Source: Paenibacillus sp. P25 (GTDB taxonomy: Bacteria > Bacillota > Bacilli > Paenibacillales > NBRC-103111). Taken from it: a stretch of 64,000 nucleotides of DNA. Below are positions 1 to 8,557 of the stretch, in pieces. Positions within the stretch are counted from its first letter, which is position 1, and the number at the start of each line of letters is the position of its first letter. The notes below the pieces were generated by a model. The model was not told where the DNA came from and ran no database searches. It saw only the letters and a program-made list of their open reading frames with translations. Location: contig CP085629.1 of NCBI GenBank assembly GCA_024704175.1, positions 6,942,001 through 7,006,000 of the forward strand, written 5' to 3'. A program made the position numbers and the translations under genes.

Positions 1-1721
1 CGCTGAGTCCGAAACGACGGTTCACCCGAACCAGCCCGCCGACCGGCTCTGGGCAACGACGCCGCTGGTCAAGGCCTTGGGGCCGCAGGACGAAGCCCAG
101 TCGAAAATGAACGTGAAGCTGACGTTTGCCGATGCGGACAAAATTCCGGCCGGCTCCGTAGGCTATGTTGCGGTAGCGATAGAAAAGGGGGTCGTGAACG
201 GCTTCGAGGATAACACGTTCCGTCCGAATCAGCCGGTGACCCGCGCGCAAATTGCCGCGCTGCTGGACCGTGCAGGCGATCTGCTGCCGGACAGCAATAA
301 CGGAGTCGTGACAGGCACCGTTACGGCCCCTGTGACCAATAACACGCTGACACTGAATCAAAACGGGCAAACGGTAAGCCTGACTTTTGATTCGAATGCG
401 TTCATTTACCGGGCGGGAGCAAGAGTGAGCTCATCGGCTCTGCAGGTGGGGGATGTAGTGAAAACCCTCACGTACAACAACGTCATCATCTTCGCCGAAG
501 TCACCCAGGCGGCCGGCGGCACCCCGACTACGCCGGTTCAACCGACGGGCGTGGTAACGGGAACGCTCATTTCCGCTGTAGCGGGCAATGTGCTGACGCT
601 CACCAGCTCCGGACAAACGGTAAGCCTTCCGCTGAATAGCGCTGCGCTCTTTTTCCGGAACGGGGCACAGGTGAATGCCTCGGCGCTGCAAGTCGGCGAT
701 GTCGTAAGCGCCCGCTCGTACAATAATGCCGTAGTCACCGTGGAAGTCACGCGAGCCGGCCGGCAGCACCGGAACGCGACCATCTTATTCGGGCCAAGTG
801 ACGGGTACGGTGACCGCTGCTCCGAACGGCAACGTGCTGACGTTGATTTCAGGAGGCCAGACGGCAGGCCGCACGTTGAACTCCGGTGTGTTCGTTTACC
901 GCGGCGGTGCTCAAATCAGCCCGTCGGAACTGAAAGCGGGCGATGTCGTCAAGGCTTACACCTATAATAATGTGATCACGGTGATCGAAGTCACCCAATC
1001 GGCGGTCCAGGCCAGCGATTCCAAGGGAACGATAACGGGGACCGTTGCCGTCCCGGCGAACGGCAATGTGCTGGTGGTGACGAGCGGCGGGCAAAATGTC
1101 AGCCTGACGCTGAATGCGAACGCGTTCATTTATCGTAACGGGGTTCAGACCGGAGCGGCGGCTCTGCAGACGGGAGATACCCTGACGGCTCATTATTACA
1201 ATAACGCCGTGCTTTACGCGGAAGTCACGCAGCTGGCCGGGGGCGGCGCCACTCAGCCGCCGGCGATCAGCCAAACCAGCGGCACCCTGGTCTCCGTGGT
1301 GAATAACAACACATTGACGATTGCAAACGGCGGGCAGGCGTCCTCGCTGGTACTCAATGCGAATGCCTTTATTTACCGCGGCGGCGCACTGGTCAGTCCG
1401 TCCGCACTGCAGGCGGGTGATACGCTCGATATCCGCTCTTATAACGGCGGCGTAATCTTCATCGAAGTGACGCAGAATTCGGGCGGTTCCGGGCAGAGCT
1501 TGAACGTCGTCGGCCCGATCAATAAGATCACGTTAGACAATCAAGGGAAAATCTCCAAGATCACCATCAATCAGACGCTTGCCGGCGGAACGGTTCAGCC
1601 TGCGGAGTACACCGTTTCCCAGACCGTAGCGATCTACGGGGACCTCTCGAAGCTGGTGCCGAATCAGCAGGTGCTTCTGCAGGGCAGCGGACAAACGGTA
1701 ACGGCGATTTATATTCAATAA
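1..1721 (+). CDS. SLH-domain surface protein with five beta-rich repeats (5' partial, frameshifted)
   Basis: The frame is open from the first base, so the start lies outside the window. The N-terminal part is the end of one S-layer-homology unit and a complete one (motifs GYVAVAIEKGVVNG and NTFRPNQPVTRAQIAALL, about 140-280), which in Paenibacillus anchors proteins to pyruvylated cell-wall polymer. It is followed by five units of about 70-75 residues with a recurring core of the type GTVT..LTL..GQTVSL..FIYR.GA.VS.SALQ.GD...YNN..EVTQ (near 300, 540, 800, 1025 and 1275), then a unique C-terminal tail. An extra base near 761 (gccggccggc) moves the frame from 2 to 0. Homology is continuous across it, so I join both parts. 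Probably a structural cell-surface protein; no enzyme domain is visible. Confidence 0.82.
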
Positions 1722-1760
1722 GTTCGGAAAAGCGGAAACCAGATTGTTCCCGTTCAATGG

Positions 1761-1801
1761 AACAGCCGGGTGGGGATTCATACTCCAACCCGGCTGTTTT
1801 T
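1761..1801 (+). terminator. Rho-independent terminator of the SLH gene
   Basis: Perfect 11-bp arms AACAGCCGGGT / ACCCGGCTGTT enclose a 16-nt loop and run into TTTTT. It sits 40 bases after the stop codon. Confidence 0.88.
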
Positions 1802-1862
1802 ATTTTGCCTATTTGCTTATAGGTTAAAAGATGAATATGGATAACAGTTCAAAAAAATATTT

Positions 1863-1874
1863 GACTGTTTGGTC
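1863..1874. promoter_or_regulatory. Putative TetR operator upstream of the regulator
   Basis: GACTgtttGGTC has the same GAC(T/C)-N4-(A/G)GTC layout as the two palindromes found between this regulator and the MFS gene. It lies 40 bases upstream of the regulator start, consistent with autoregulation. Inferred from repeat similarity only. Confidence 0.45.
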
Positions 1875-1913
1875 TGAATAAGGTACTATAGGCTTCAAGG
1901 AGGTGATCGATCG

Positions 1914-2504
1914 ATGGGGAGAAATAAAGAATTCGACACCACGCTCGTTCTTCATAAGGCTATGGAGGTATTCGGCGAGTACGGGTACGACGGCACGTCT
2001 CTGCAGGAACTGCTCGCGAAGCTGGGCATCGCCCGCCAAAGCCTCTATGACACCTACGGCACCAAACGGGAATTGTTTCTCTCCGCGCTGAAGAGTTATA
2101 TCAAGCAAAAGACAGACGACGTCATCGCCCTGCTGGAAGCGCCGGGCTCCGTCAAGGAGGCCATCACCCGGATCTTTCAAGAAGGCATGAAGGTGCTGCT
2201 GGAGGATTCCGAGCGCCGGAGGCAGTGCTTCATCATTAACAGCGCCGTAGAGTTAATGCCGGTGGATCCGGAAATTGCCGCGATTCTTTCCTCGAATACG
2301 GCGGTGCTGGAGCAGGCTTTTTACAAGGCGCTGGTTCGGGCGGAAGCTCAGGGGGAATTGAGCCCGAAGCACGGGGATTTAATGGCCCTTGCCCGATATT
2401 TGAACCACTCGCGGCTGTCGCTTACGTTTCACGCCAAGAACGTGTCCGGCCCGGAGGTGCTACAAGATATCGTCAAAGTCACGTTGTCCGTGTTGGATAA
2501 CTAA
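1914..2504 (+). CDS. TetR/AcrR family transcriptional regulator
   Basis: A 196-residue one-component repressor. The N-terminal helix-turn-helix is clear (about residues 10-55: VFGEYGYDGTSLQELLAKLGIARQSLYDTYGTKRELF), followed by an all-helical ligand domain that I cannot assign to an inducer. The start follows a perfect AAGGAGGTGA site seven bases upstream. The next gene, 91 bases downstream on the same strand, is a 14-helix MFS pump, the usual target of such repressors. Three related palindromes (1863, 2521, 2555) flank the gene, so it probably represses itself and the pump until a toxic ligand binds. Confidence 0.9.
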   Translation: MGRNKEFDTTLVLHKAMEVFGEYGYDGTSLQELLAKLGIARQSLYDTYGTKRELFLSALKSYIKQKTDDVIALLEAPGSVKEAITRIFQEGMKVLLEDSERRRQCFIINSAVELMPVDPEIAAILSSNTAVLEQAFYKALVRAEAQGELSPKHGDLMALARYLNHSRLSLTFHAKNVSGPEVLQDIVKVTLSVLDN

Positions 2505-2520
2505 ATTTTTTAACCTTTTC

Positions 2521-2566
2521 AGACTGATCAGTCTATATTTTTTTAATGTATTTTGACCAAATGGTC
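2521..2566. promoter_or_regulatory. Pair of TetR-type palindromic operators before the MFS gene
   Basis: AGACTGATCAGTCT (2521-2534) is a perfect 14-bp palindrome. GACCAAATGGTC (2555-2566) has GACC/GGTC arms. Both match the half site found before the regulator gene. The layout resembles operators of the LmrA/YxaF type in Bacillus (from memory of that family); occupancy is inferred. Confidence 0.55.
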
Positions 2567-2595
2567 CGATAAATGATAAGAAAAGAGGGTATACA

Positions 2596-4020
2596 ATGAA
2601 AACCGGTACGAATAAAAGCTTGGCCATTCTTCTGCTGGCGGTGTCCCAGCTCATTCTGGCTCTCGATTTCACGATCATTTATGTCGCTTTGCCTTCGATA
2701 GGGCATGCCCTCGGCTTCTCGCCCAGCTCGCTGCAGTGGGTGGTCAGCGCATACGCTCTGGTCTTCGGCGGATTTTTGCTGATCGGCGGTCGGCTGTCCG
2801 ACCTCTTGGGCCGCAGGAAGATGTTCATGACCGCGATAAGTATCTTCGGTGCAGCATCGCTAGTCGGGGGATTCGCGACCTCGCAGCTCCTGCTCATTAT
2901 CGCCAGAGGCCTGCAGGGATTGGGCGGCGCACTCCTGTTCCCCGCTACGTTATCGCTCCTTATGTCGAACTTCGAGGAAGGCGCCGAGCGGAACCGCGCG
3001 ATGGGCATTTGGGCCGCTATGGGCGGGGTCGGCATGTCCCTTGGACTACTGCTGGGCGGCGTCCTGACCAGCTATCTGGGCTGGAGCTCCACCTTCTTCG
3101 TGAACGTCCCTATCGCGCTAGCCGTGGTGCTGCTGGCACCGGTGGGCCTGAAGGAAAGCGCGGTCCCGTCTTCGGGGAAGCGGCATTTTGACAGGGCCGG
3201 TTCGCTGTCCATCACCGCAAGCATGATTCTGATTGTGTACTATCTCGTTCAAGCCCCGGTGGAGGGCTGGCTGACCGCCGGTACGCTTCTCCCGGCCGCT
3301 TTCGGTCTTCTGCTGCTCCTCGCTTTTATCGTAATTGAAAGCAAGACCCGGCGACCGCTCATTCCGTTCCGGTTGTTCCGCATCCGGACGCTGGTCGGCT
3401 CTATGCTCACAGTCGCTATTTTCTCCGCTTCCTTCGGCACGCTGTATTATTTCCTGACGCTGTATCTGCAGCAGGTGCTTCACTTCAGTGCAGTACAGTC
3501 GGGTCTCGCCTTCCTGCCGCTGACGCTTAGCGCATTCTTCGGAGCAAGACTGGTGAACCGCATGGTGACTTCATTGGGAATGGCCGGGACGATCGCATCG
3601 GGGATGGGGCTCGGTGTCCTTGGTTTCCTGCTGCTGACGCAGCTGTCCGAGCACGGATCGGTCTGGGGCGTGATACCGGGAACCGTTATAGCCGGGGTAG
3701 GCCAGGCGCTCGTATTTACGACGATGTTCATCGCTGCGGGAACCGGGATTGAACCTAAAGATCAAGGCGTGACCTCGGCTATGGTGTCCACGGGTCAGCA
3801 GATCGGCGGCTCGATCGGGCTCGCCGTCATTATGGCGGTGGTCACCGCGGCCATGGGGCCGGGCACGTCCCTGGAAAGCCAGCGGCCCGGCGATCTGACC
3901 CACGCGATCCGGATGGCGCTGTATGCTCAGGCCGCCTTTGCGGGACTCGGCATTCTAGTGGCAGGGAGCATTCTCCGGCAGAGAAAAGCCGCAGCGGCGC
4001 CCGTTCTGAAAGCGGAGTGA
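2596..4020 (+). CDS. MFS drug efflux transporter, DHA2 (EmrB/QacA) family, 14 TMS
   Basis: A 474-residue membrane protein that should export lipophilic drugs or cations by proton antiport. Seen features: first helix with LDFTIIYVALPSIG (motif D1 of DHA2), the loop 2-3 motif GGRLSDLLGRRKMF, antiporter motif C region (GIWAAMGGVGMSLGLLLGG), and about 14 hydrophobic segments. The length is normal for the family. AAAGAGGG lies eight bases before the ATG. It follows the tetR-type gene and two palindromic operators, so it is likely the repressed target. Substrate not predictable. Confidence 0.9.
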   Translation: MKTGTNKSLAILLLAVSQLILALDFTIIYVALPSIGHALGFSPSSLQWVVSAYALVFGGFLLIGGRLSDLLGRRKMFMTAISIFGAASLVGGFATSQLLLIIARGLQGLGGALLFPATLSLLMSNFEEGAERNRAMGIWAAMGGVGMSLGLLLGGVLTSYLGWSSTFFVNVPIALAVVLLAPVGLKESAVPSSGKRHFDRAGSLSITASMILIVYYLVQAPVEGWLTAGTLLPAAFGLLLLLAFIVIESKTRRPLIPFRLFRIRTLVGSMLTVAIFSASFGTLYYFLTLYLQQVLHFSAVQSGLAFLPLTLSAFFGARLVNRMVTSLGMAGTIASGMGLGVLGFLLLTQLSEHGSVWGVIPGTVIAGVGQALVFTTMFIAAGTGIEPKDQGVTSAMVSTGQQIGGSIGLAVIMAVVTAAMGPGTSLESQRPGDLTHAIRMALYAQAAFAGLGILVAGSILRQRKAAAAPVLKAE

Positions 4021-4045
4021 ACCGCGAGACTTCATTGTCAGTCCG

Positions 4046-4936
4046 TCACTCCGCCGGTTCCAGAAGCTGCTCCTTCAGAAATGAATACAGCTTGCCGCCG
4101 GCGCCCTTCAGCGGATAGTCCGAAGCTCTGCACAACAGTCCGCAGGTCATGCCTATGACGGCGCCATCCATAGGCCTGGCCACGGTTCCCTCGGGTGCCG
4201 GGTTCAACATCGTGACCGGAACAAGGGCAACCCCCAACCCGCTTTGAACATAGAATTTCAAAGCTGACATGCTCCCGATTTCCATCGTATCGAGCGGCGT
4301 CCTTCCCGATTCCTGCAGGATGATCTCAAGCTTCTTGCGGTACGGGCAGTTCTTGGCCGTGATCAGCAGGCGATGCCCGCGGATATCCTCCGGATGGACG
4401 GCCGGCTTCCCGGCCAGCGGATGCCCTTCCGGCATCAGCAGCACGAACTTCTCCGTAAACAGCGGTTCGTAGTAAAGCTCAGTCCCCAGCTCCGGCGGGG
4501 AGCAGAGAGCAAGGTCCAGATCGCCGCGGAGCAGTCCTTCGCCGAGCACCGGGGTGCTTGCAATGTCTACGGAGATTTGTATTTTGGGAAAATGGGATAA
4601 GAATCTCCCCATGATGCCGGGCAGGCGGCAGCTGGCTGTAGGCTCGGTTACTCCCAGCCGGATATGTCCCGCTTCGCCTAGCTGCAGATCGGCTACCCTG
4701 GACTGCAGCTGCTCCAGATCCTTTACAATTTGCACGCTTTGTTCGTGAAACAGCCTGCCGGCTTCCGTCAGCCGGATTTTTTTGCCCCGTTCGATCAGCT
4801 GCACGCCAAGGTCGGACTCCAGCTTCTGGATCTGCATCGTGACGGTGGACTGCGCGTAGTTCATTTCTTCCGCTGCACGGTTGAAGCCGCCGTGGGATAC
4901 GATCATTTGGAAGGTTTTCAGGGCTTTAAGGTCCAA
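4046..4936 (-). CDS. LysR family transcriptional regulator
   Basis: A 296-residue LTTR with an N-terminal winged HTH (FQMIVSHGGFNRAAEEMNYAQSTVTMQIQKLE, about 9-40) and a periplasmic-binding-like effector domain (about 90-290). The start is TTG, chosen because GGAGGT lies eight bases upstream on the minus strand and the first residues MDLKALKTF align with the family start. It is transcribed divergently from an SDR gene 141 bases away. LTTRs commonly regulate the divergent neighbour, so the SDR is its likely target. The inducer is unknown. Confidence 0.9.
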   Translation of the reverse strand: MDLKALKTFQMIVSHGGFNRAAEEMNYAQSTVTMQIQKLESDLGVQLIERGKKIRLTEAGRLFHEQSVQIVKDLEQLQSRVADLQLGEAGHIRLGVTEPTASCRLPGIMGRFLSHFPKIQISVDIASTPVLGEGLLRGDLDLALCSPPELGTELYYEPLFTEKFVLLMPEGHPLAGKPAVHPEDIRGHRLLITAKNCPYRKKLEIILQESGRTPLDTMEIGSMSALKFYVQSGLGVALVPVTMLNPAPEGTVARPMDGAVIGMTCGLLCRASDYPLKGAGGKLYSFLKEQLLEPAE

Positions 4937-5077
4937 CTTGGTTTACCTCCGGTTTATAGTTCAAAAATAATGAACCATAAGTTTATATAATTCAATTATA
5001 CAAAATCGGGGTGGCGATATAAACTGGCTTTAGTGAAAGTGCTCAATTGATTTGTATCGGAGAAGGAGTGACGGACC

Positions 5078-5818
5078 ATGGAGCTAAAGAATAAAGTGGC
5101 GCTGGTAACGGGCGGAGGTACGGGGATCGGCAGGGCGACAAGTCTTCTGCTGGCGGAGCGGGGGGCCGCTGTTGCCGTGAACTATTCGCGTTCCGGAGCC
5201 GAGGCGGAAGAAACGGTGCAGTTTATCCGTAATGCCGGCGGCCGGGCCGTAGCCGTACAAGCCGATGTTTCGCGGGACGGGGAAGTGCGGGAGATGGTGG
5301 ATACGGTGGTGCGGGAGTTCGGGACCGTCGACCTGCTTGTCAATAATGCGAGCATCACCCGGCACATTCCGCTGGATGATCTGGAGGCGGCGACGGAGGA
5401 CGTGTGGGATGAGCTGTATGCCGTGAATGTCAAAGGGATGTTCTACTGCGCCCGGGCCGCCGCCCCCTGGATGAAGAAGAATCGGCAAGGGGCTATTGTG
5501 AATGTCGGCAGTATAGCGGGACTGACAGGGCTGGGATCCTCGGCGCCTTATGCCGTATCCAAGGCGGCCGTGCACGGCCTTACCAAATCGCTCGCCCGCG
5601 CTTTGGCACCGGACATCCGGGTGTCCAGCGTGGTACCCGGAGCCGTCGCGACGAGATGGTGGGCGGGGCGGGAAGAGCAGATGAAGCGGCTAGGCGGCAG
5701 TCTGCTGCTGCAGCGCATTGCGTCTCCCGAAGATATCGCGCAGCTCATTTGCTCGGTGCTGGAGCAGGAATCGATGACGGGGCAAATCATCACGGTGGAC
5801 AGCGGGCAGACGTTGTAA
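5078..5818 (+). CDS. SDR family NAD(P)-dependent oxidoreductase (FabG-like)
   Basis: A 246-residue classical short-chain dehydrogenase/reductase. The Rossmann cofactor motif TGGGTGIG is at about residues 11-18, NNAS at about 90, and the catalytic Ser plus YAVSK (Tyr and Lys) at about 145-160. The C-terminal sequence MTGQIITVDSGQTL is typical of FabG-like reductases. GAAGGAGTG precedes the ATG. It is not in a fatty acid operon, so the substrate is more likely a secondary alcohol or ketone. Divergence from the LysR gene suggests inducible expression. Confidence 0.88.
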   Translation: MELKNKVALVTGGGTGIGRATSLLLAERGAAVAVNYSRSGAEAEETVQFIRNAGGRAVAVQADVSRDGEVREMVDTVVREFGTVDLLVNNASITRHIPLDDLEAATEDVWDELYAVNVKGMFYCARAAAPWMKKNRQGAIVNVGSIAGLTGLGSSAPYAVSKAAVHGLTKSLARALAPDIRVSSVVPGAVATRWWAGREEQMKRLGGSLLLQRIASPEDIAQLICSVLEQESMTGQIITVDSGQTL

Positions 5819-5823
5819 TTTGA

Positions 5824-5867
5824 AAATAAAAAACTCGCGGTCTCTTCCGGGTGAAAGGGGCCGCGAG
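5824..5867 (-). terminator. Terminator downstream of the VanZ gene
   Basis: Read on the minus strand, CTCGCGG / CCGCGAG arms are followed by TTTTTTATTTTCA. It lies 28 bases past the VanZ stop. The SDR gene from the other side may use the same hairpin, but it lacks a T-run on that strand. Confidence 0.75.
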
Positions 5868-5895
5868 GAGATATCACCCCAGACAATAAAGATAT

Positions 5896-6462
5896 TCAGA
5901 GGCGCAATCTCACCACAAATAATAAATATAATAGAACAGGTAATCCTATGGCTGATAGTATGGTGATGGCAGTACGTACTTTTTTCTCATCCCGTAATAT
6001 AAACCATAAAAACTTATACCCCAAAATACCAACGAATCCACCCAAACCATTTAAAATGATGTCATCAATGTCTGCTGCTCCAATGCCTAAAAGCCCCTGA
6101 ATGATTTCAATAAATAAACTCACTATGAATATAAACAGCAGATTGGTTTTTACTCTTTTATCGTTTTTAAATAATGACAAATAGGTGCCAAGAGGAATAA
6201 AGATAGCTATATTGCCAACCACATTAGCAAATGCGAAATTTTTTATAGTGGCAGAGTCGCTAAAGATATATTCCTTTATGCTATAAAAAGGAATGAGATT
6301 GATGGACCTTTCTAAAGTCCTTTGGCTATTTAACAAATCTAAAAGTGAAACTCTGGATAAGAGCAATAATTTAAATAAAAAGAGTACGTAACATAGGAAA
6401 ACTCCATATAAAAAGACGGTTTTAATTATTTCTCTTTCATTCAAAATATTCCCATTTTTCAT
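5896..6462 (-). CDS. VanZ family membrane protein
   Basis: A 188-residue protein with about four or five hydrophobic helices and the VanZ hallmarks NLIPFYSIKEY and NVVGNIAIFIPLGTYL, with the acidic residues of helix 3-4 (IEIIQGLLGIGAADIDDIILNGLGG). VanZ proteins are linked to low-level teicoplanin and other lipoglycopeptide resistance, though most homologues are uncharacterised. The gene is strikingly AT-rich against GC-rich neighbours and uses AAA/ATT/TTA codons freely, which suggests recent transfer. GGCGGGAAG precedes the ATG. Confidence 0.85.
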   Translation of the reverse strand: MKNGNILNEREIIKTVFLYGVFLCYVLFLFKLLLLSRVSLLDLLNSQRTLERSINLIPFYSIKEYIFSDSATIKNFAFANVVGNIAIFIPLGTYLSLFKNDKRVKTNLLFIFIVSLFIEIIQGLLGIGAADIDDIILNGLGGFVGILGYKFLWFILRDEKKVRTAITILSAIGLPVLLYLLFVVRLRL

Positions 6463-6783
6463 TTCTTCCCGCCTTTTCCTGGTAGAAAAAGAGTAGTCAA
6501 CTCGTTAAAAGCGTTTGTCTCCCTACAACCCGACCAAAAGGTGAAGACTCCATGAAAAAGTCTAACACGGTTCCATCTATCCTTCAATCCGTTAACGCCT
6601 GAAGAATTCGCGCTCGTTGGGAGGATAGGGCTTGAAAATTGTATGTGGCGACCAGTGAAGAATGCAAAGCAAGCGTTTCCCCGTCATGGAGAGCTTTCTT
6701 TTGCCCGCTTTACTCGCTTGCCGCTTGTGAATGGGCGCCGCCTACCGGGTGGGTGTTGCGCATTCATCAGTTGCTTTATGTCG
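6463..6783. other. Gene-free intergenic stretch
   Basis: About 320 bases between the VanZ gene and the terminator of the HAD genes. The short open frames here have no ribosome site or protein-like composition. I see no repeat, RNA fold or promoter I would defend, apart from presumed VanZ promoter sequences in the AT-rich part near 6470-6520. Confidence 0.5.
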
Positions 6784-6829
6784 AAAAAGACGACTCCTGC
6801 GTCCAAGCTTGGACCAGGGTCGTCTTTTT
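6784..6829 (-). terminator. Bidirectional terminator after the HAD gene pair
   Basis: AAAAAGACGACtCCTG ... CAGGgTCGTCTTTTT forms a long hairpin with T-runs on both strands and a self-complementary TCCAAGCTTGGA core. It starts six bases beyond the stop of the minus-strand HAD gene. Confidence 0.9.
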
Positions 6830-6834
6830 CGCGA

Positions 6835-7611
6835 TTATGCGATGATGCCGGCGTAGCGCAGGCCCGCAGAAATGCCGCCTTCGTCTACCGTCGCCGTGAC
6901 ATAATCGGCATAAGGCAGCGACTCCGGATGGGCGTTGCCCATCGCGATACCGAGGCCGACGTACTCCAGCATCTCCTTATCGTTCAGCCCGTCGCCGAAG
7001 GCAACGGCTTCCTCCGGCCGGATGTTCAGGAGCCGCAGCATCGCCTCGATGCCTTTGGCTTTGGAGCCGCCGTCGATCAGGACGTCCATTGCCTTGTCAT
7101 GCCAGCGGATCAGGCGGAGCTCCGGCGCCGCCTGATCGTAGAGATGCTCCTCATGCGCCTCGCAGTGGAGGAACGCCTGGAAGATTTCCTGCTTGCGCCA
7201 AAACTCCGGGTCGAAGCTGGGCAGCTCCACCCGCGCCGAGGAGACCGCTTCGTGGACCGAAGGGTGGGCTTCCGCATTGGCGAAGAAGGCCTCGCTCCCT
7301 TCGAACACAAGAGGGTGGTTATTGGCGGCGGCCTGCCGGACTAATACTTCAAGATTGTTCAGCGGGATCGCCCGTTTATACAGGACTTGTCCGCGGTAAA
7401 CGACATAAGCGCCGTTCAGGCTGACATACGAATCGATTCCGAGCCGGTCCGCCAGCGGCTTAAAGAAATACGGCGCCCGGCCGGTTGCGATGACGGCTTC
7501 CGCGCCGCTGCGCTGCATCTCGCGGATCGCTTCCAGCGTATCCTGCGGAATTTGCTTTTCCTCGTCCACCAGGGTGCCGTCGATATCGAAAAATACAATT
7601 TTATACGCCAT
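6835..7611 (-). CDS. Cof-type HAD-IIB family phosphatase
   Basis: A 258-residue cytoplasmic HAD hydrolase. Motif I FFDIDGTLVD (residues 7-16) holds the nucleophile Asp, motif II is in VIATGRAP, a Lys in the GGSKAKGIEAML region is motif III, and motif IV is AFGDGLNDKEML with two Asp. The C2B cap domain lies between. Members hydrolyse sugar phosphates, FMN or pyridoxal phosphate. AAGGAGAC precedes the ATG. It overlaps the end of the next upstream HAD gene by 11 bases, so the two form one operon. Confidence 0.88.
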   Translation of the reverse strand: MAYKIVFFDIDGTLVDEEKQIPQDTLEAIREMQRSGAEAVIATGRAPYFFKPLADRLGIDSYVSLNGAYVVYRGQVLYKRAIPLNNLEVLVRQAAANNHPLVFEGSEAFFANAEAHPSVHEAVSSARVELPSFDPEFWRKQEIFQAFLHCEAHEEHLYDQAAPELRLIRWHDKAMDVLIDGGSKAKGIEAMLRLLNIRPEEAVAFGDGLNDKEMLEYVGLGIAMGNAHPESLPYADYVTATVDEGGISAGLRYAGIIA

Positions 7612-8284
7612 GGGTTACGTCTCCTTGCAAGGTTTGTTCCAAGCGGTGCAGCGACTCGGCCAGAGGTTGATCGGCCATCGAGCGAATGCGAAGAGAATAA
7701 CGTTCGAAGGTCAGCTGCGCCGTGACCGGGTTGGGCACGATGATACAGTGCAGCCCGGCCGCGCCCGCGGCTTTCGCCCCGTTGGCCGAATCTTCAAATG
7801 CCACTGCTTCGGAGGGCTGGACGCCGAGTGCGGCAGTAGCCTTAAGGTACAGCTCCGGGTCGGGCTTGATGTTCGTCACATCGTCTCCGGTCATGATCAC
7901 TTCGAAGAAGTCGGAGAGGCCAAGCCGGTTAAGGAAAAAGTCGATCCACTCCCGGCCCGAGCTGGATGCCAGTCCGATCCGGAGTCCGGCGGCCCTGGCT
8001 TGTTCCAAGTAATCGCGGACCCCTTCCCGCGCCTCGACGGAAGCGATTTTCGCACGATGAAGCTCGTTCACCGCAGACCGGATGGTATCGTAAAATCCGG
8101 CCTGGCCCGTCTGCCGCTCCAAATAGCTTCGGATTTCCCCATTATGCGTTCCGATGCCCCGGCTGAATATTTCCAGCGGAAGTTCGATCCCGTGAGGGAC
8201 AAGGGCCTCAGTGAAACACTCAAACCAGACGGTTTCGGTATCGATAATCAGCCCGTCGAAATCAAACACGATTGCCCTGATCAC
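7601..8284 (-). CDS. HAD-IA family phosphatase (beta-phosphoglucomutase/YhcW-like)
   Basis: A 227-residue HAD protein with motif I VFDFDGLIIDTE, motif II LASSSGREW, and motif III/IV KPDPELYLKATAALGVQPSEAVAFEDSANGAKAA. The ExD/EDS pattern and helical C1 cap place it with beta-phosphoglucomutase-like phosphatases. The start is GTG, preceded by AAGGAAGGAAGC. It is the first gene of a two-gene operon with the Cof-type phosphatase. It may remove phosphate from damaged or unusual sugar phosphates. Confidence 0.87.
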   Translation of the reverse strand: MIRAIVFDFDGLIIDTETVWFECFTEALVPHGIELPLEIFSRGIGTHNGEIRSYLERQTGQAGFYDTIRSAVNELHRAKIASVEAREGVRDYLEQARAAGLRIGLASSSGREWIDFFLNRLGLSDFFEVIMTGDDVTNIKPDPELYLKATAALGVQPSEAVAFEDSANGAKAAGAAGLHCIIVPNPVTAQLTFERYSLRIRSMADQPLAESLHRLEQTLQGDVTHGV

Positions 8285-8330
8285 ACTGCTTCCTTCCTTT
8301 CCAGGCGAGTCGCCGATCGATAAGATGAAA

Positions 8331-8372
8331 GGTTAACCCGGTGGAGTACAACGACTCTCCAGGAGCTAACCC
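8331..8372. repeat. Imperfect hairpin between divergent genes
   Basis: GGTTA..TGGAG / CTCCA..TAACC pair with small internal loops. It lies between the GTG start of the HAD gene and the epimerase gene, with no T-run. It could be an operator or leader structure; function unknown. Confidence 0.35.
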
Positions 8373-8557
8373 TCATATTGTTTCATGCAGGCGCGGCTTC
8401 GTCAACCTTCCTGCTTTAAATGGGTTCCTTTAAGCGGTTTGGAATCGCCCTCTTTTCTTTTTGCTCATTGTGGTGCAAAATAGACATTGTTGTTCAATTG
8501 TACATTTTCGTTAAATCCATTATACCCATTAACTTGCAAAAAAGAGGAGTGCTTCCT

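Noticed and set aside
6639-6845. Open frames downstream of the VanZ gene
   Set aside because: No ribosome site, no recognisable protein features, and they run through the HAD terminator.
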